From Clostridium sp. Marseille-P3244 (GTDB taxonomy: Bacteria > Bacillota > Clostridia > Lachnospirales > Lachnospiraceae): a DNA stretch of 64,000 nucleotides. Both the position numbers and the translations under genes were made by a program. Under the pieces are notes generated by a model. It ran no database searches. It saw only the letters and a list, made by a program, of their open reading frames with translations, and had not been told where the DNA came from. Location: positions 222,602 through 286,601 of the forward strand of contig NZ_LT635548.1 of assembly GCF_900120155.1 (NCBI RefSeq), given 5' to 3'. Below are positions 1 through 8,874 of the stretch, in pieces (the first letter of the stretch is position 1; each line of letters opens with the position of its first letter).

Positions 1-2
1 CT

Positions 3-326
3 TTTAAGAACAGGTGCTTCCAGATCCTGGACAATGGCTTTCCTATCATCAATGCACGGCGTGAGATCACCGTACTGATCAGTCCGCGTTTTGGAATACG
101 TGTAAAATACAACGGGCAGGTTTATGATACGATCCGTTATCTTAAGCCCCAAAACAAGAATGCAAACATGAAAGTCCCTAAAAAAGTAAAGACCATTGTG
201 GAACCACATCTGCAGCTGCGTCATAGCAGCAAGGAATGGAAAGCCATTTGGTGGATGGAGGACTATAATCTGTCCCTAAAATTTTTATACGAACTGTTTT
301 TTGAGAAACAACAGTCTGCTTCGTAA
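3..326 (+). CDS. Transposase, C-terminal fragment (5' end outside window)
   Basis: An open frame enters from the left edge and ends at TAA 324-326, giving about 108 residues. It reads like the C-terminal part of a DDE-type insertion-sequence transposase: a basic segment (GIRVKYNGQVYDTIRYLKP) followed by a Lys-rich stretch and an aromatic-rich tail (EWKAIWWMEDYNLSLKF). The family is not certain; an ISNCY-like or IS1202-like element is my best guess. Immediately downstream are a perfect hairpin and short direct repeats, as expected at an IS end. The plus orientation opposes the neighbouring genes. Whether the element is complete cannot be judged here. Confidence 0.5.
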   Translation, partial: FKNRCFQILDNGFPIINARREITVLISPRFGIRVKYNGQVYDTIRYLKPQNKNANMKVPKKVKTIVEPHLQLRHSSKEWKAIWWMEDYNLSLKFLYELFFEKQQSAS

Positions 327-347
327 AAGGGCAAATGCCCTTTTACG
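322..347. repeat. Perfect 11-bp hairpin overlapping the transposase stop
   Basis: Arms 322-332 and 337-347 are exact reverse complements around a 4-nt loop, and the left arm contains the transposase stop codon. No T-run follows on the plus strand, so it is better seen as part of the IS end structure than as a strong intrinsic terminator. Confidence 0.6.
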
Positions 348-393
348 AAAGTGACATTATCTCAAGTGAAACTTAATATAAAAAAGTGACATT
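348..393. repeat. Short direct repeats at probable IS right end
   Basis: The 11-mer AAAGTGACATT occurs at 348-358 and again at 383-393. Repeated short motifs just inside an IS end are often transposase binding sites. The terminal inverted repeat probably lies about 383-415, but the left end is outside the window, so the boundary is inferred. Confidence 0.35.
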
Positions 394-433
394 TTCAAAA
401 GTTATTGACACTCTAACTTTTCAGGAAAAACGA

Positions 434-470
434 ACTCAGGACAATCTCTGACAATAAGATCGTCCTGAGT
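434..470 (-). terminator. Terminator of the surface-protein gene
   Basis: Nine-base arms 434-442 and 462-470 are exact inverted repeats separated by 19 nt. Read leftwards, the hairpin is followed by a T-rich stretch (TCGTTTTT). It lies about 40 nt after the stop of the minus-strand gene ending at 508. Confidence 0.55.
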
Positions 471-507
471 CCCATCCTGATAATTTATTTTTAAAAAACC
501 GTTATTC

Positions 508-3498
508 TTACCTGTTTTTCTTCTTTAGAGCATTTCCAAAAGCCAGTATCACTGCCCCGCTCATTCCCAGAATCAAGAGGATCATGTATATATCCTGACC
601 GTGATCCCCTGTATCAACTGCCCTGGATCCGTCATCCGCAGTATTGCCTGTCCCGTCTGTCTTATCCTCTGTGGGGGGATCTGTCGGCTCCGTCTCGTCC
701 AGTAATTCCAGTTCACTGATGGCCTGTTCAATATCTCTGGCCATCTGATCCACCTCTTCCTGGTGGGTATAGTCCAACCCTTCCACTACCGCGTCACGGG
801 CGGCCTGCAGTTTCGCCACGCTCTCCGCAGTATACAGGCTCAGATCCGCCGGTATCTTCTCCAGGGCCGCATTTACAGCGCTGTAATCGGCATATCCGCT
901 TGCAATGACAAGTTCTTCTTCATTGACTTCCTCCGGCACATAGACGATGATCCGGGTTCCGTATGCGGTAACCAGCATCCGGCTGTCATCCGGCAGCGTG
1001 ATCAGCACCAGCTCGTCCGCCAGTTCCTCTCCCACAGTTAATTCCACCGGTTTCAAAAGCTGTCCGGCCGCATTGCGCGGGGCGGGAACAATACTGTCCG
1101 GCGCGTCAGAAATAATATTTCCGCCGTTGATCTGTACATAATTCGTATCGCTTTCTCCGCTCTCATCGTCGTCTCCATTACCGATAATATGATACCCGAG
1201 ATGCGAGGAATCGATAATGATCAGGCCGTCGTTGATCGTGATCCGGCCGCCAGCGCTGTCGTCTCCGCCGCCGATCGCCGCCCCGTCAATACTGCTGGCC
1301 GTGATCGTTCCTCCATTGATGACAACTGAATCAATGGCTCCATTATCGGCGCCTCCGATCCCTGAGCCGTCGTCCTCCATACACCGGCCCGTCACAATGC
1401 CGCCATTGATCTCTACAGTACCGCCCACGCCGTCATCGCCGCATCCGATCCCGGCTCCATCTTCCTGAAGACACAGTCCGGTCACAGTGCCGCCATTGAC
1501 AATGATCGTACCTGCACCGCCCTCATAACCACCGCCGATCCCGGCTCCGTCGGAAGTGCTCAAAGCAGTAATATCGCCGCCGTCGATCAGGATTGTCCCC
1601 GCCGTTTCTCCTATATCGCCGCCGATGCCGGCAGCGTCGTAGCCACCCTGCACCGTAAGGCTTCCTGCGCTTTCCAGGATATGTAAAGAAGCGCCTTCAC
1701 TTACCCGGAGCCCGGCAACACTATATCCGTGATAAATAAACTCATTGTCTGCTTCCAGACGCAGAGAAACAGAAGCGCCTGACCAGATATCCATTGGAGG
1801 AACATCGTTCCAATACCAGCCTGATTCATCCTCCTCTTCTTCATATGAAGTAATCGACACTGCGCACAGTTCCAATACATGATCTCCGCTTTCCACGATC
1901 ACATTGTAATCTTCTGTCGTGCCTGTGAGCCAGTAATCTCCGGTATATGGGATTTCTTCCCCATCTGCGCTCCGACGGTATCCGGTCTCCGTAATATAGA
2001 TATCGCCGTCTGCCACATTCAGTGCCCCGGGCTGTGCTTCCTGCGGCACAAGTCCTGCTAACGCTTCCTCGATGGCTGCGGTCTGAGCGTCCACTTCCGG
2101 CTGCCCGTTCTTAGGCAGACGCCAGTTTGTCGCCCGGATCTGCTCCAGAAGCCGCTGCACACTCTCTTTTGTATAGTTCTGCAGATCAGAGGGTACTCTT
2201 TCGATGACCTCGTTTAATCCGCTGTAATCCGCCCCGTTAATGGAAAAGAGGAATTCTCCTGTCCTGACATAACTCAAATCAGTCTGTGTAAAAACAGGCT
2301 CGCTCTGCCCCGGCAGATATACTGTGAACGCGCACTCCTCATCATACTCGCCTTTCTGCCATGCAAATTCATAAAATATGTCACTGTCATACGTAAGCCA
2401 TATTGTCTGAGAATGGACATCCTCCTCGTTAATCCCAATCGTCTGCCACAGCTCCCCGTCGCGGTAGACCTGGATCCCGGCGCCGTTCCAGCTGTCTCCG
2501 AAATCCTCTTCCATCTCTATGGTTATGGCAGCCTGCGCCTCATCTTTTACCTCCCCGCATACCTGACACGTATATCTGTACGTCTCCATACCTTCTTCCG
2601 GCACATCAGGCAGCAATGTTCCTTCATCCCACTGATGCTCCTCCTGCTCCGTATACCCGCAGTTACCGACGCAATATCTTTCATGGTACTGCCTGTCCCG
2701 TGACTCCCATTCCGACATCGTATGAGGCGTTATCTCATCAGACATATAATCACAGTAAGCGCAGCTTTGGGTATGCCCTTCCGCTGTATAAGAAAAATCC
2801 GTCATAACATGCGCAAAAACACCTCTGCTTCCACCGCAGACATCGCACGATATCTGGTGCGCAGTGTCATCCAGCGATTCCCACGTCCAGGTATGAGCAC
2901 TGGCTGTCCCCCGTGAAAGACGGAGGGGCTGAGTTCTGTCTTCCAGTGTATCTCCTCCTACAACATCGTCACTGTCGTTTATGATCTGTGCCGATATTGC
3001 TTCCGCGATCGATCTTATCGGTCCTTCATGGCTGCTCAATTCCAGGCTGCTGGCAGGTGACAGGCTGATATTGACTGCCCCTGAATCTCCGTTTGCCTGT
3101 ATTCCCGGATGATTGTAACCGGTAACACTGTTCACGCCCTCCGCCGTCAGATTCAGCGTGACCGCAGTTCCTACATCCAGAGCGCTCTGATACAGGCCGG
3201 AATCCATTGTCAGATCTTTCAGGATCACATCATAAGTGACCTCCCCTTCTGCCGCGCCTTCAAAATAGACTTCATCGCTTCCGCTTCCTGTCAGGATGTA
3301 GCTGCCCGTATGTGGGATTTTATTCTGACTGCCTATCGTGTAGCCGTCCGGGTATATCCTCACTGTGCCCTGACTTACATCGATAAGCGCCACGGTATCT
3401 CCTTCAGCAGCCTTTGCGGGCAAAGGCTGCTGAACCGCGCACAGGCAGAACAGCATCAAAAAGCTCAAAAACTGACATATCCTCTTTCTTTTTGGCAT
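508..3498 (-). CDS. Large secreted, sortase-anchored repeat protein with carbohydrate-binding-like domains
   Basis: A 996-residue surface protein. I start at the ATG ending at 3498 (MPKRKRICQF) because it has a GGGGGA ribosome site 7 nt upstream and begins a clear signal peptide ending near AKA; the reading frame is open 24 codons further but without a signal. The N-terminal region resembles DUF4353-type carbohydrate-binding domains. The next ~110 residues carry four or more CxxC pairs. A second similar domain is followed by Gly-rich repeats of about 28 residues (GAGIGGG..GGTITING type), typical of beta-helical surface proteins. A FIVAR-like helical segment (YTAESVAKLQAARDAV) precedes an Asp/Thr-rich spacer. 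The end is a sorting signal: VDTGD, a hydrophobic stretch and KKKNR. Likely cell-wall adhesin or glycan binder; ligand unknown. Confidence 0.75.
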   Translation of the reverse strand: MPKRKRICQFLSFLMLFCLCAVQQPLPAKAAEGDTVALIDVSQGTVRIYPDGYTIGSQNKIPHTGSYILTGSGSDEVYFEGAAEGEVTYDVILKDLTMDSGLYQSALDVGTAVTLNLTAEGVNSVTGYNHPGIQANGDSGAVNISLSPASSLELSSHEGPIRSIAEAISAQIINDSDDVVGGDTLEDRTQPLRLSRGTASAHTWTWESLDDTAHQISCDVCGGSRGVFAHVMTDFSYTAEGHTQSCAYCDYMSDEITPHTMSEWESRDRQYHERYCVGNCGYTEQEEHQWDEGTLLPDVPEEGMETYRYTCQVCGEVKDEAQAAITIEMEEDFGDSWNGAGIQVYRDGELWQTIGINEEDVHSQTIWLTYDSDIFYEFAWQKGEYDEECAFTVYLPGQSEPVFTQTDLSYVRTGEFLFSINGADYSGLNEVIERVPSDLQNYTKESVQRLLEQIRATNWRLPKNGQPEVDAQTAAIEEALAGLVPQEAQPGALNVADGDIYITETGYRRSADGEEIPYTGDYWLTGTTEDYNVIVESGDHVLELCAVSITSYEEEEDESGWYWNDVPPMDIWSGASVSLRLEADNEFIYHGYSVAGLRVSEGASLHILESAGSLTVQGGYDAAGIGGDIGETAGTILIDGGDITALSTSDGAGIGGGYEGGAGTIIVNGGTVTGLCLQEDGAGIGCGDDGVGGTVEINGGIVTGRCMEDDGSGIGGADNGAIDSVVINGGTITASSIDGAAIGGGDDSAGGRITINDGLIIIDSSHLGYHIIGNGDDDESGESDTNYVQINGGNIISDAPDSIVPAPRNAAGQLLKPVELTVGEELADELVLITLPDDSRMLVTAYGTRIIVYVPEEVNEEELVIASGYADYSAVNAALEKIPADLSLYTAESVAKLQAARDAVVEGLDYTHQEEVDQMARDIEQAISELELLDETEPTDPPTEDKTDGTGNTADDGSRAVDTGDHGQDIYMILLILGMSGAVILAFGNALKKKNR

Positions 3499-3583
3499 GA
3501 TCAAATCCCCCAGATCTTTTTTGTTTATTATAACAAAATTATCTCCGCTTGGCCACAAAAATATATACAAATTATAAAACTCA

Positions 3584-3615
3584 AAAACAGGAGTCCTCCA
3601 GGGGACTCCTGTTTT
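3584..3615 (-). terminator. Terminator downstream of nifJ
   Basis: Thirteen-base arms 3584-3596 and 3603-3615 are perfect inverted repeats with a 6-nt loop. Reading leftwards the stem ends in a T-tract. It lies about 50 nt after the nifJ stop and just upstream of the surface-protein gene. Confidence 0.8.
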
Positions 3616-3662
3616 AAACTGTAATCTTTATGCTTTGAATTTCAGATATCCGGTCAGATTTC

Positions 3663-6600
3663 TTACTCTGCCTTATCTTCAGCATATACGTCTACCATCT
3701 TTTTCAGGTAATCGTATCTTTCCATAGCTTCCTTCTCATTCTGAGCAAACAGCTTCGCTGCCTTTTCCGGATTGGATCTCTTCAGGGCATTGTAACGTAC
3801 CTCACCGTCAAGGAATGCCTGATAATCCTCTTCCTTCGGAGCCTTGCTGTCAAGGAAGAACTTGTTGCCCTCTGCAGCCGGATTATAACGGAAGTTGTTC
3901 CAATATCCGCACTCTACTGCCAGCTGCTCCTCGGTCTGAGCCTTGCTCATACCTTTCTTGATACCATGGTTGATACACGGAGCGTAAGCGATGATCAGTG
4001 ACGGTCCCGGATAAGCCTCAGCCTCTGTGATCGCTTTGACTGTCTGGTTAAAGTCAGCGCCCATAGCGATCTGTGCCACATATACATATCCGTATGTCAT
4101 AGCCATTCCCGCCAGGTCCTTCTTCTTCGTCTCTTTACCGCCTGCCGCAAACTGTGCGGTAGCACCTGTCTTTGTAGCCTTTGAGGACTGTCCGCCTGTA
4201 TTGGAGTAGACTTCTGTATCGAATACCATAATGTTGATGTCCTTGCCGCTTGCGAGAACGTGGTCAACACCGCCGTATCCAATGTCGTAAGCCCATCCGT
4301 CTCCACCGAATACCCACTGGGATTTCTTGGAAAGGAAGTCTTTGTGTTTCAGAAGTTCTGTCTTCTCCATACGGTCGCATCCGCACTTCTCAAGAGCGGC
4401 CACCAGCTTGTCTGTCGCTGTTCCGTTTGTAGCGCCGCACGCGAATGTATCAAGGTACTCCTGAGCGGCAGCCTTTACATCAACGTCCTGTGCATCCTCA
4501 GCCAGTTTCTCAACATAGCCTTTCATTCTCTCACGGATCGTATTCTGCGCCAGCAGCATACCGTAACCAAACTCTGCGTTATCTTCGAACAGGGAATTGC
4601 TCCATGCCGGTCCTTTGCCTTCCGGTGTTACTGTGTAAGGTGTAGACGGTGAAGAGTTACCCCAGATAGAGGAACATCCTGTTGCGTTGGCAATATACAT
4701 CCTGTCACCAAACAGCTGAGTGATCAGTTTTGCGTATGGTGTCTCACCACAGCCCGCACATGCGCCTGAGAACTCAAGCAGCGGCTGTTTGAACTGGCTT
4801 CCCTTTACAGTCGTCTCTTTGAATTTTGTGACAACTTCCGGTTTTACCGGAATCTCTCTTCCATAATTGAAGAAGTCCTGCTTGCCGGCATTTGCTTCCA
4901 TATTCTCCATAACGAGAGCCTTCTCGCCCTTCTTGCCCGGGCAGACATTCGCACATGAACCACAGCCTGTACAATCGTAAGCAGATACCGTGATGGAGAA
5001 TTTCATTCCCGGCATACCGATCATATCGATTGCTTCCATTCCTTCCGGTGCTTTCGCAAGCTCTTCCTCTGTCAGAGCTACCGGACGGATAACCGCATGC
5101 GGACATACATACGCGCAGCGGTTACACTGGATACAGTTCTCCGGTTTCCATACCGGGATATCTACCGCGATGCCGCGCTTCTCATATGCAGAGGAACCGG
5201 ACGGTGTAGAGCCGTCTACATAATCATTGAACGCAGATACCGGAAGTGTATTTCCTTCCTGAGCATTTACCTTGGCCTGGATATTCTTAACGAAATCGAC
5301 AACGTCTTTTCTTCCGTTCTCGTCTACATGAGGAGTTGTAAGTCCTTCGTCTGCAGCGCTCTTCCAGCTTTCCGGAACCGTTACTTCCACAACCTGTTTC
5401 GCGCCTGCGTCGATAGCGTCATAGTTCATCTGAACGATCTTGTCGCCCTTTCTTCCGTAAGTAGCCTTCGCAGCAGCCTTCATCAGATCGATCGCCTCGT
5501 TCTCCGGAATGATGGCAGCAAGTTTGAAGAATGCAGACTGGAGTACGGTATTGATACGTCCGCCAAGTCCGATCTCCTTACCGATCTTGATACCGTCAAT
5601 GGTGTAGAACTTGATGTTGTGGTTGGCGATATATGCTTTCACCTGTCCCGGCAGGTGCTTCTCAAGACCTTCCATGTCCCATGGACAGTTCAGAAGGAAT
5701 GTTCCGCCGTCCACAAGTTCCTGTACCATATTGTATTTGTCAATGTAGGACGGATTGTGGCATGCCACGAAATTCGCCTGATGGATCAGATATGTTGATT
5801 TAATCGGTGATTTACCAAAGCGCAGATGGGACATTGTGACACCGCCTGACTTCTTGGAATCATAATCAAAGTATGCCTGAGCGTACATATCTGTATTGTC
5901 GCCGATGATCTTGATGGAGTTCTTGTTGGCTCCGACTGTACCGTCGGCCCCCAGACCCCAGAACTTACAGTTGATCGTTCCTTCCGGAGTGGTGATCAGC
6001 GGCTCGTCCGCTTTCAGGGACAGATTTGTAACGTCGTCTACGATACCGATCGTAAATTTCTGTTTCTCATCATTGTGGAATACAGCAACGATCTGCGCAG
6101 GTGTCGTATCCTTGGACCCAAGTCCGTAACGTCCTGTGTAGACCGGAACCGCATCGAATTTTGTTCCCTTGAGAGCTGCCACAACATCAAGATACAGCGG
6201 CTCGCCAAGAGCTCCCGGCTCTTTCGTCCTGTCAAGGACAGAGATCCTCTTCACTGTATCCGGGATGGCATCGATCAGAGCCTGCGCGCAGAACGGTCTG
6301 TACAGACGTACTTTCACAACGCCGACTTTCTCGCCTGCCTTGAGCATATGGTCAATCGTCTCTTCAATCGTGTCACAGACAGATCCCATGGCAACGATCA
6401 CATGCTCTGCATCCTCAGCTCCATAGTAGTTAAACAGCTTGTAATCTGTACCGATCTTGGCATTTACCTTGTCCATATAATTCTGAACAATACCCGGAAG
6501 AGCATCATAATACGGATTACATGCCTCTCTTGCCTGGAAGAAGATATCCGGATTCTGAGCAGAACCTCTCTGGCACGGATGGTTCGGGTTCAGAGCATGA

Positions 6601-7214
6601 GCGCGGAACGCGTCGATTGCATCCATATTTACAAGATCTTTTAAATCATCGTAATCCCATGTCTCGATCTTCTGGATCTCGTGGGATGTACGGAATCCGT
6701 CAAAGAAATTGATGAAAGGAAGTTTTCCTTCCAGTGCGGCGCAATGTGCGACCGGTGTCAGGTCCATGACTTCCTGGACGCTGGACTCACAGAGCATAGC
6801 AGCACCAGTCTGACGGCAGGCATAAACATCAGAGTGATCACCAAAGATAGAAAGAGCGTGGCTTGCAAGTGCACGCGCGGATACGTTGAATACGCCCGGC
6901 AGCTGCTCTCCTGCCACTTTATATAAGTTCGGGATCATGAGAAGAAGTCCCTGGGAAGCCGTAAATGTAGTTGTCAGAGCTCCTGCTGACAGAGAGCCGT
7001 GTACAGCACCCGCAGCGCCGGCCTCGGACTGCATCTCCACTACATGTACCGTCTGCCCGAAGATATTCTCTCTTCCTTCTGTTGCCCATTCGTCAACATG
7101 CTCCGGCATAACAGATGACGGTGTGATCGGATAGATTGCTGCTACTTCTGTGTATGCATAGGAGACGTGAGCAGCGGCCTGATTACCGTCCATGGTCTTC
7201 ATTTTTCTTGCCAT
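3663..7214 (-). CDS. nifJ: Pyruvate:ferredoxin (flavodoxin) oxidoreductase
   Basis: A full-length single-chain PFOR of 1183 residues. It oxidises pyruvate with CoA to acetyl-CoA and CO2, reducing ferredoxin; it is the central cytoplasmic step of anaerobic fermentation. The order is as expected: N-terminal pyrimidine-binding TPP domain, domain II, the gamma-type EKR region, two 4Fe-4S sites (CIQCNRCAYVCP near residue 692 and CTGCGSCANVCP near 747), a further cluster Cys region (CAGCGETPYAK near 815), and the C-terminal TPP pyrophosphate domain (GDGWAYDIGYGG near 971). The ATG at 7214 follows AAGGAGGAACAACAA. Monocistronic, with its own promoter and terminator. Confidence 0.97.
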   Translation of the reverse strand: MARKMKTMDGNQAAAHVSYAYTEVAAIYPITPSSVMPEHVDEWATEGRENIFGQTVHVVEMQSEAGAAGAVHGSLSAGALTTTFTASQGLLLMIPNLYKVAGEQLPGVFNVSARALASHALSIFGDHSDVYACRQTGAAMLCESSVQEVMDLTPVAHCAALEGKLPFINFFDGFRTSHEIQKIETWDYDDLKDLVNMDAIDAFRAHALNPNHPCQRGSAQNPDIFFQAREACNPYYDALPGIVQNYMDKVNAKIGTDYKLFNYYGAEDAEHVIVAMGSVCDTIEETIDHMLKAGEKVGVVKVRLYRPFCAQALIDAIPDTVKRISVLDRTKEPGALGEPLYLDVVAALKGTKFDAVPVYTGRYGLGSKDTTPAQIVAVFHNDEKQKFTIGIVDDVTNLSLKADEPLITTPEGTINCKFWGLGADGTVGANKNSIKIIGDNTDMYAQAYFDYDSKKSGGVTMSHLRFGKSPIKSTYLIHQANFVACHNPSYIDKYNMVQELVDGGTFLLNCPWDMEGLEKHLPGQVKAYIANHNIKFYTIDGIKIGKEIGLGGRINTVLQSAFFKLAAIIPENEAIDLMKAAAKATYGRKGDKIVQMNYDAIDAGAKQVVEVTVPESWKSAADEGLTTPHVDENGRKDVVDFVKNIQAKVNAQEGNTLPVSAFNDYVDGSTPSGSSAYEKRGIAVDIPVWKPENCIQCNRCAYVCPHAVIRPVALTEEELAKAPEGMEAIDMIGMPGMKFSITVSAYDCTGCGSCANVCPGKKGEKALVMENMEANAGKQDFFNYGREIPVKPEVVTKFKETTVKGSQFKQPLLEFSGACAGCGETPYAKLITQLFGDRMYIANATGCSSIWGNSSPSTPYTVTPEGKGPAWSNSLFEDNAEFGYGMLLAQNTIRERMKGYVEKLAEDAQDVDVKAAAQEYLDTFACGATNGTATDKLVAALEKCGCDRMEKTELLKHKDFLSKKSQWVFGGDGWAYDIGYGGVDHVLASGKDINIMVFDTEVYSNTGGQSSKATKTGATAQFAAGGKETKKKDLAGMAMTYGYVYVAQIAMGADFNQTVKAITEAEAYPGPSLIIAYAPCINHGIKKGMSKAQTEEQLAVECGYWNNFRYNPAAEGNKFFLDSKAPKEEDYQAFLDGEVRYNALKRSNPEKAAKLFAQNEKEAMERYDYLKKMVDVYAEDKAE

Positions 7215-7360
7215 TTGTTGTTCCTCCTTGAAATTTTACATTGAAAAAATAATGTGTGCGGGCAAAGGGCCAGACACCGCGCACACGTATCCGGCAGATG
7301 CCGCAAAGAATCAGATGCTCTGTCAGAACACTGCCAGGCACCCAATCCACATGTAGTTTC

Positions 7361-7389
7361 ATTATATCGCCAAAAATCGCAAAAGTCCA
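7361..7389 (-). promoter_or_regulatory. Probable sigma-A promoter of nifJ
   Basis: On the minus strand TGGACT (7384-7389) and TATAAT (7361-7366) are 17 bp apart, leaving a leader of about 140 nt before the nifJ ATG. The -10 is perfect and the -35 matches 4 of 6. I see no known riboswitch in the leader. Confidence 0.6.
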
Positions 7390-7420
7390 TAGAGCGTAGT
7401 CGGTTTTTTTGTATATTTTG

Positions 7421-7644
7421 GGGTACAGTTCCCTCGTCCGTCAGAGTCGGGATGAGTTATGCTTGCATAAGACTCAGACCGGCTCTGACCGGACGAAGGG
7501 AGCGCCTGGGCATGAGCAAAGCCGCGGCGCAGCCGCAGTAAGCACGCAGGTGCGTCTTTGCGAATGGCGCGGGGAACTGTACCCTGTTTCCCTCTTCCCA
7601 GAGTCGGGATGAGTTATGCTTGCATAAAACTCAGACCGGCTCTG
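7421..7644. repeat. Nested palindromic repeat cluster upstream of nifJ
   Basis: A 46-bp unit occurs at 7442-7487 and 7599-7644 with one mismatch, and each copy is an imperfect hairpin (CAGAG at one end, CTCTG at the other). GGGTACAGTTCCC at 7421-7433 is mirrored by GGGAACTGTACCC at 7571-7583. Between them, 7512-7570 matches the reverse complement of 9870-9927 at roughly 85%, so this is a dispersed family. The second 46-bp copy contains the last codons and stop of the lgt-like gene. No coding gene is apparent in 7390-7630. Confidence 0.75.
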
Positions 7645-8407
7645 GACGTTTCTTCCGGGAACTCCCGACAAGATAGATTGCTGTCCCGATCATGATGGCA
7701 ATACTGATCCACTGGGAAGTGTACAGTCCCAGCAGGATCCCCCGCTCACTGTCGTCATACCGGAAAAACTCAAGAATAAAACGGACGGCAGCATAGAGGA
7801 ACAGGTAAACTTCAATACTTTTTACCTTCCGGCTTTTCTTCCTGCAGATCCAGATCGTCAGCCCGACAGCAATGATCATTTCGGCCGCCGCTTCCACGGC
7901 CTGTACCGGAAAAAGAGGTGTATCCAGAGGAGCGAACGGAGACTCCGTATATACCACTGCCCCCGGCCCGTCATAAGGAATCCCGTAGCAGCACCCCACA
8001 AAAGCACAGCCGATCCTTCCAAATGCATGGGCCAGCGGTATTGCCGGGATCGCTGTCCTGACATAGTCCGCCACCGGGATATTCAGGATCTTCCCGGCCA
8101 GAAAAGCCCCCAGAAATCCGCCGGCCAGACCGCCGTAAAATACGAACCCACCGTTCATCAGTCCGTTCAGATAGGCGGGTTCTGTAATCCGGGTAAGGTC
8201 GATTTGATTCCAGGATACGGCAAGATACAGGAGCTTGGCTCCGATAATGCCTCCTAGGCCGGCAAAACAGGCAAGTTCTATAAATTCATCAAATTTCATA
8301 TGTTTCATTCGTGTCAGAAAATAACCGAGAATGGCCCCTGCTGCCACTCCGATCACAATGAACATCCCATACCAGGGGATTATTCGAGATCCGATCTGTA
8401 TTCCCAT
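7631..8407 (-). CDS. Lgt-family membrane protein (prolipoprotein diacylglyceryl transferase paralogue)
   Basis: A 258-residue polytopic membrane protein of the Lgt superfamily: several hydrophobic helices, a Gly-rich FVFYGGLAGGFLGAF segment and a GRIGCAFVGCCYGIPY motif in the place of the GRWGNFFNREAFG motif of true Lgt. Authentic Lgt transfers diacylglyceryl from phosphatidylglycerol to the lipobox cysteine. The CC-containing variant forms a separate subgroup whose activity is less certain. The ATG at 8407 follows AAGGTGG. The more canonical paralogue is encoded just upstream at 8875-9828. The final codons and stop lie inside a dispersed hairpin repeat. Confidence 0.75.
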   Translation of the reverse strand: MGIQIGSRIIPWYGMFIVIGVAAGAILGYFLTRMKHMKFDEFIELACFAGLGGIIGAKLLYLAVSWNQIDLTRITEPAYLNGLMNGGFVFYGGLAGGFLGAFLAGKILNIPVADYVRTAIPAIPLAHAFGRIGCAFVGCCYGIPYDGPGAVVYTESPFAPLDTPLFPVQAVEAAAEMIIAVGLTIWICRKKSRKVKSIEVYLFLYAAVRFILEFFRYDDSERGILLGLYTSQWISIAIMIGTAIYLVGSSRKKRPEPV

Positions 8408-8455
8408 AAATCCACCTTTTTCAAATTTATCAAGTAAAACATTAGTTTATAAAGA

Positions 8456-8479
8456 AAAAGGGATGCTCGCATCCCTTTT
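8456..8479 (-). terminator. Terminator between DUF4190 gene and lgt-like gene
   Basis: Ten-base arms AAAAGGGATG (8456-8465) and CATCCCTTTT (8470-8479) flank a 4-nt loop, with T-runs on both sides. Read leftwards it lies about 40 nt after the DUF4190 stop; it may act in both directions. Confidence 0.75.
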
Positions 8480-8520
8480 TTAGCCCTTAAATATGGTTTT
8501 TACATACTATTTCATTATGT

Positions 8521-8781
8521 CTAGGCAAAAGCTGACATGCACCCCAGGCATCCGACACATCCGATACAGGCAATATAGAATAGAAGACTGAGCACCACTC
8601 CTATAATAGAACAGATAAAACCTGCCTTTGCCATACCTGCCTGCTCCGGAACTTTCTTTCCCTCCACACCAAGCACAATACCGATGATGCCAAGTATGAG
8701 ACCAAGCCAGCCAAAGCTTCCGGTGCCAAACACACTGATCACGATTGAAATAATTCCAAGTACAAGTGACGCAACTCCCAT
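8521..8781 (-). CDS. DUF4190-type small membrane protein
   Basis: An 86-residue protein with two hydrophobic hairpins, the first starting GVASLVLGIISIV and the second following a short polar loop (EGKKVPEQAGMAKAGF). This is the layout of DUF4190/DUF4064-type membrane proteins, whose function is unknown. The C-terminus is Cys-rich (IACIGCVGCLGCM), which is unusual. The ATG at 8781 has GGAGGAG a few bases upstream. It sits alone between lgt and the lgt-like gene and ends at a strong terminator. Confidence 0.7.
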   Translation of the reverse strand: MGVASLVLGIISIVISVFGTGSFGWLGLILGIIGIVLGVEGKKVPEQAGMAKAGFICSIIGVVLSLLFYIACIGCVGCLGCMSAFA

Positions 8782-8874
8782 TGCTTTCTCCTCCGTATAA
8801 ATATTGATGACTGCCGCCTGGTTCCAGACAGCAAGTACGTGAACATTATATCCAATATACCAGAAACAATCAAG

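Noticed and set aside
7215-7360. nifJ leader as a riboswitch
   Set aside because: I looked for TPP, T-box and other common consensus blocks and found none; it is AT/GC-mixed sequence without a strong fold visible by eye.
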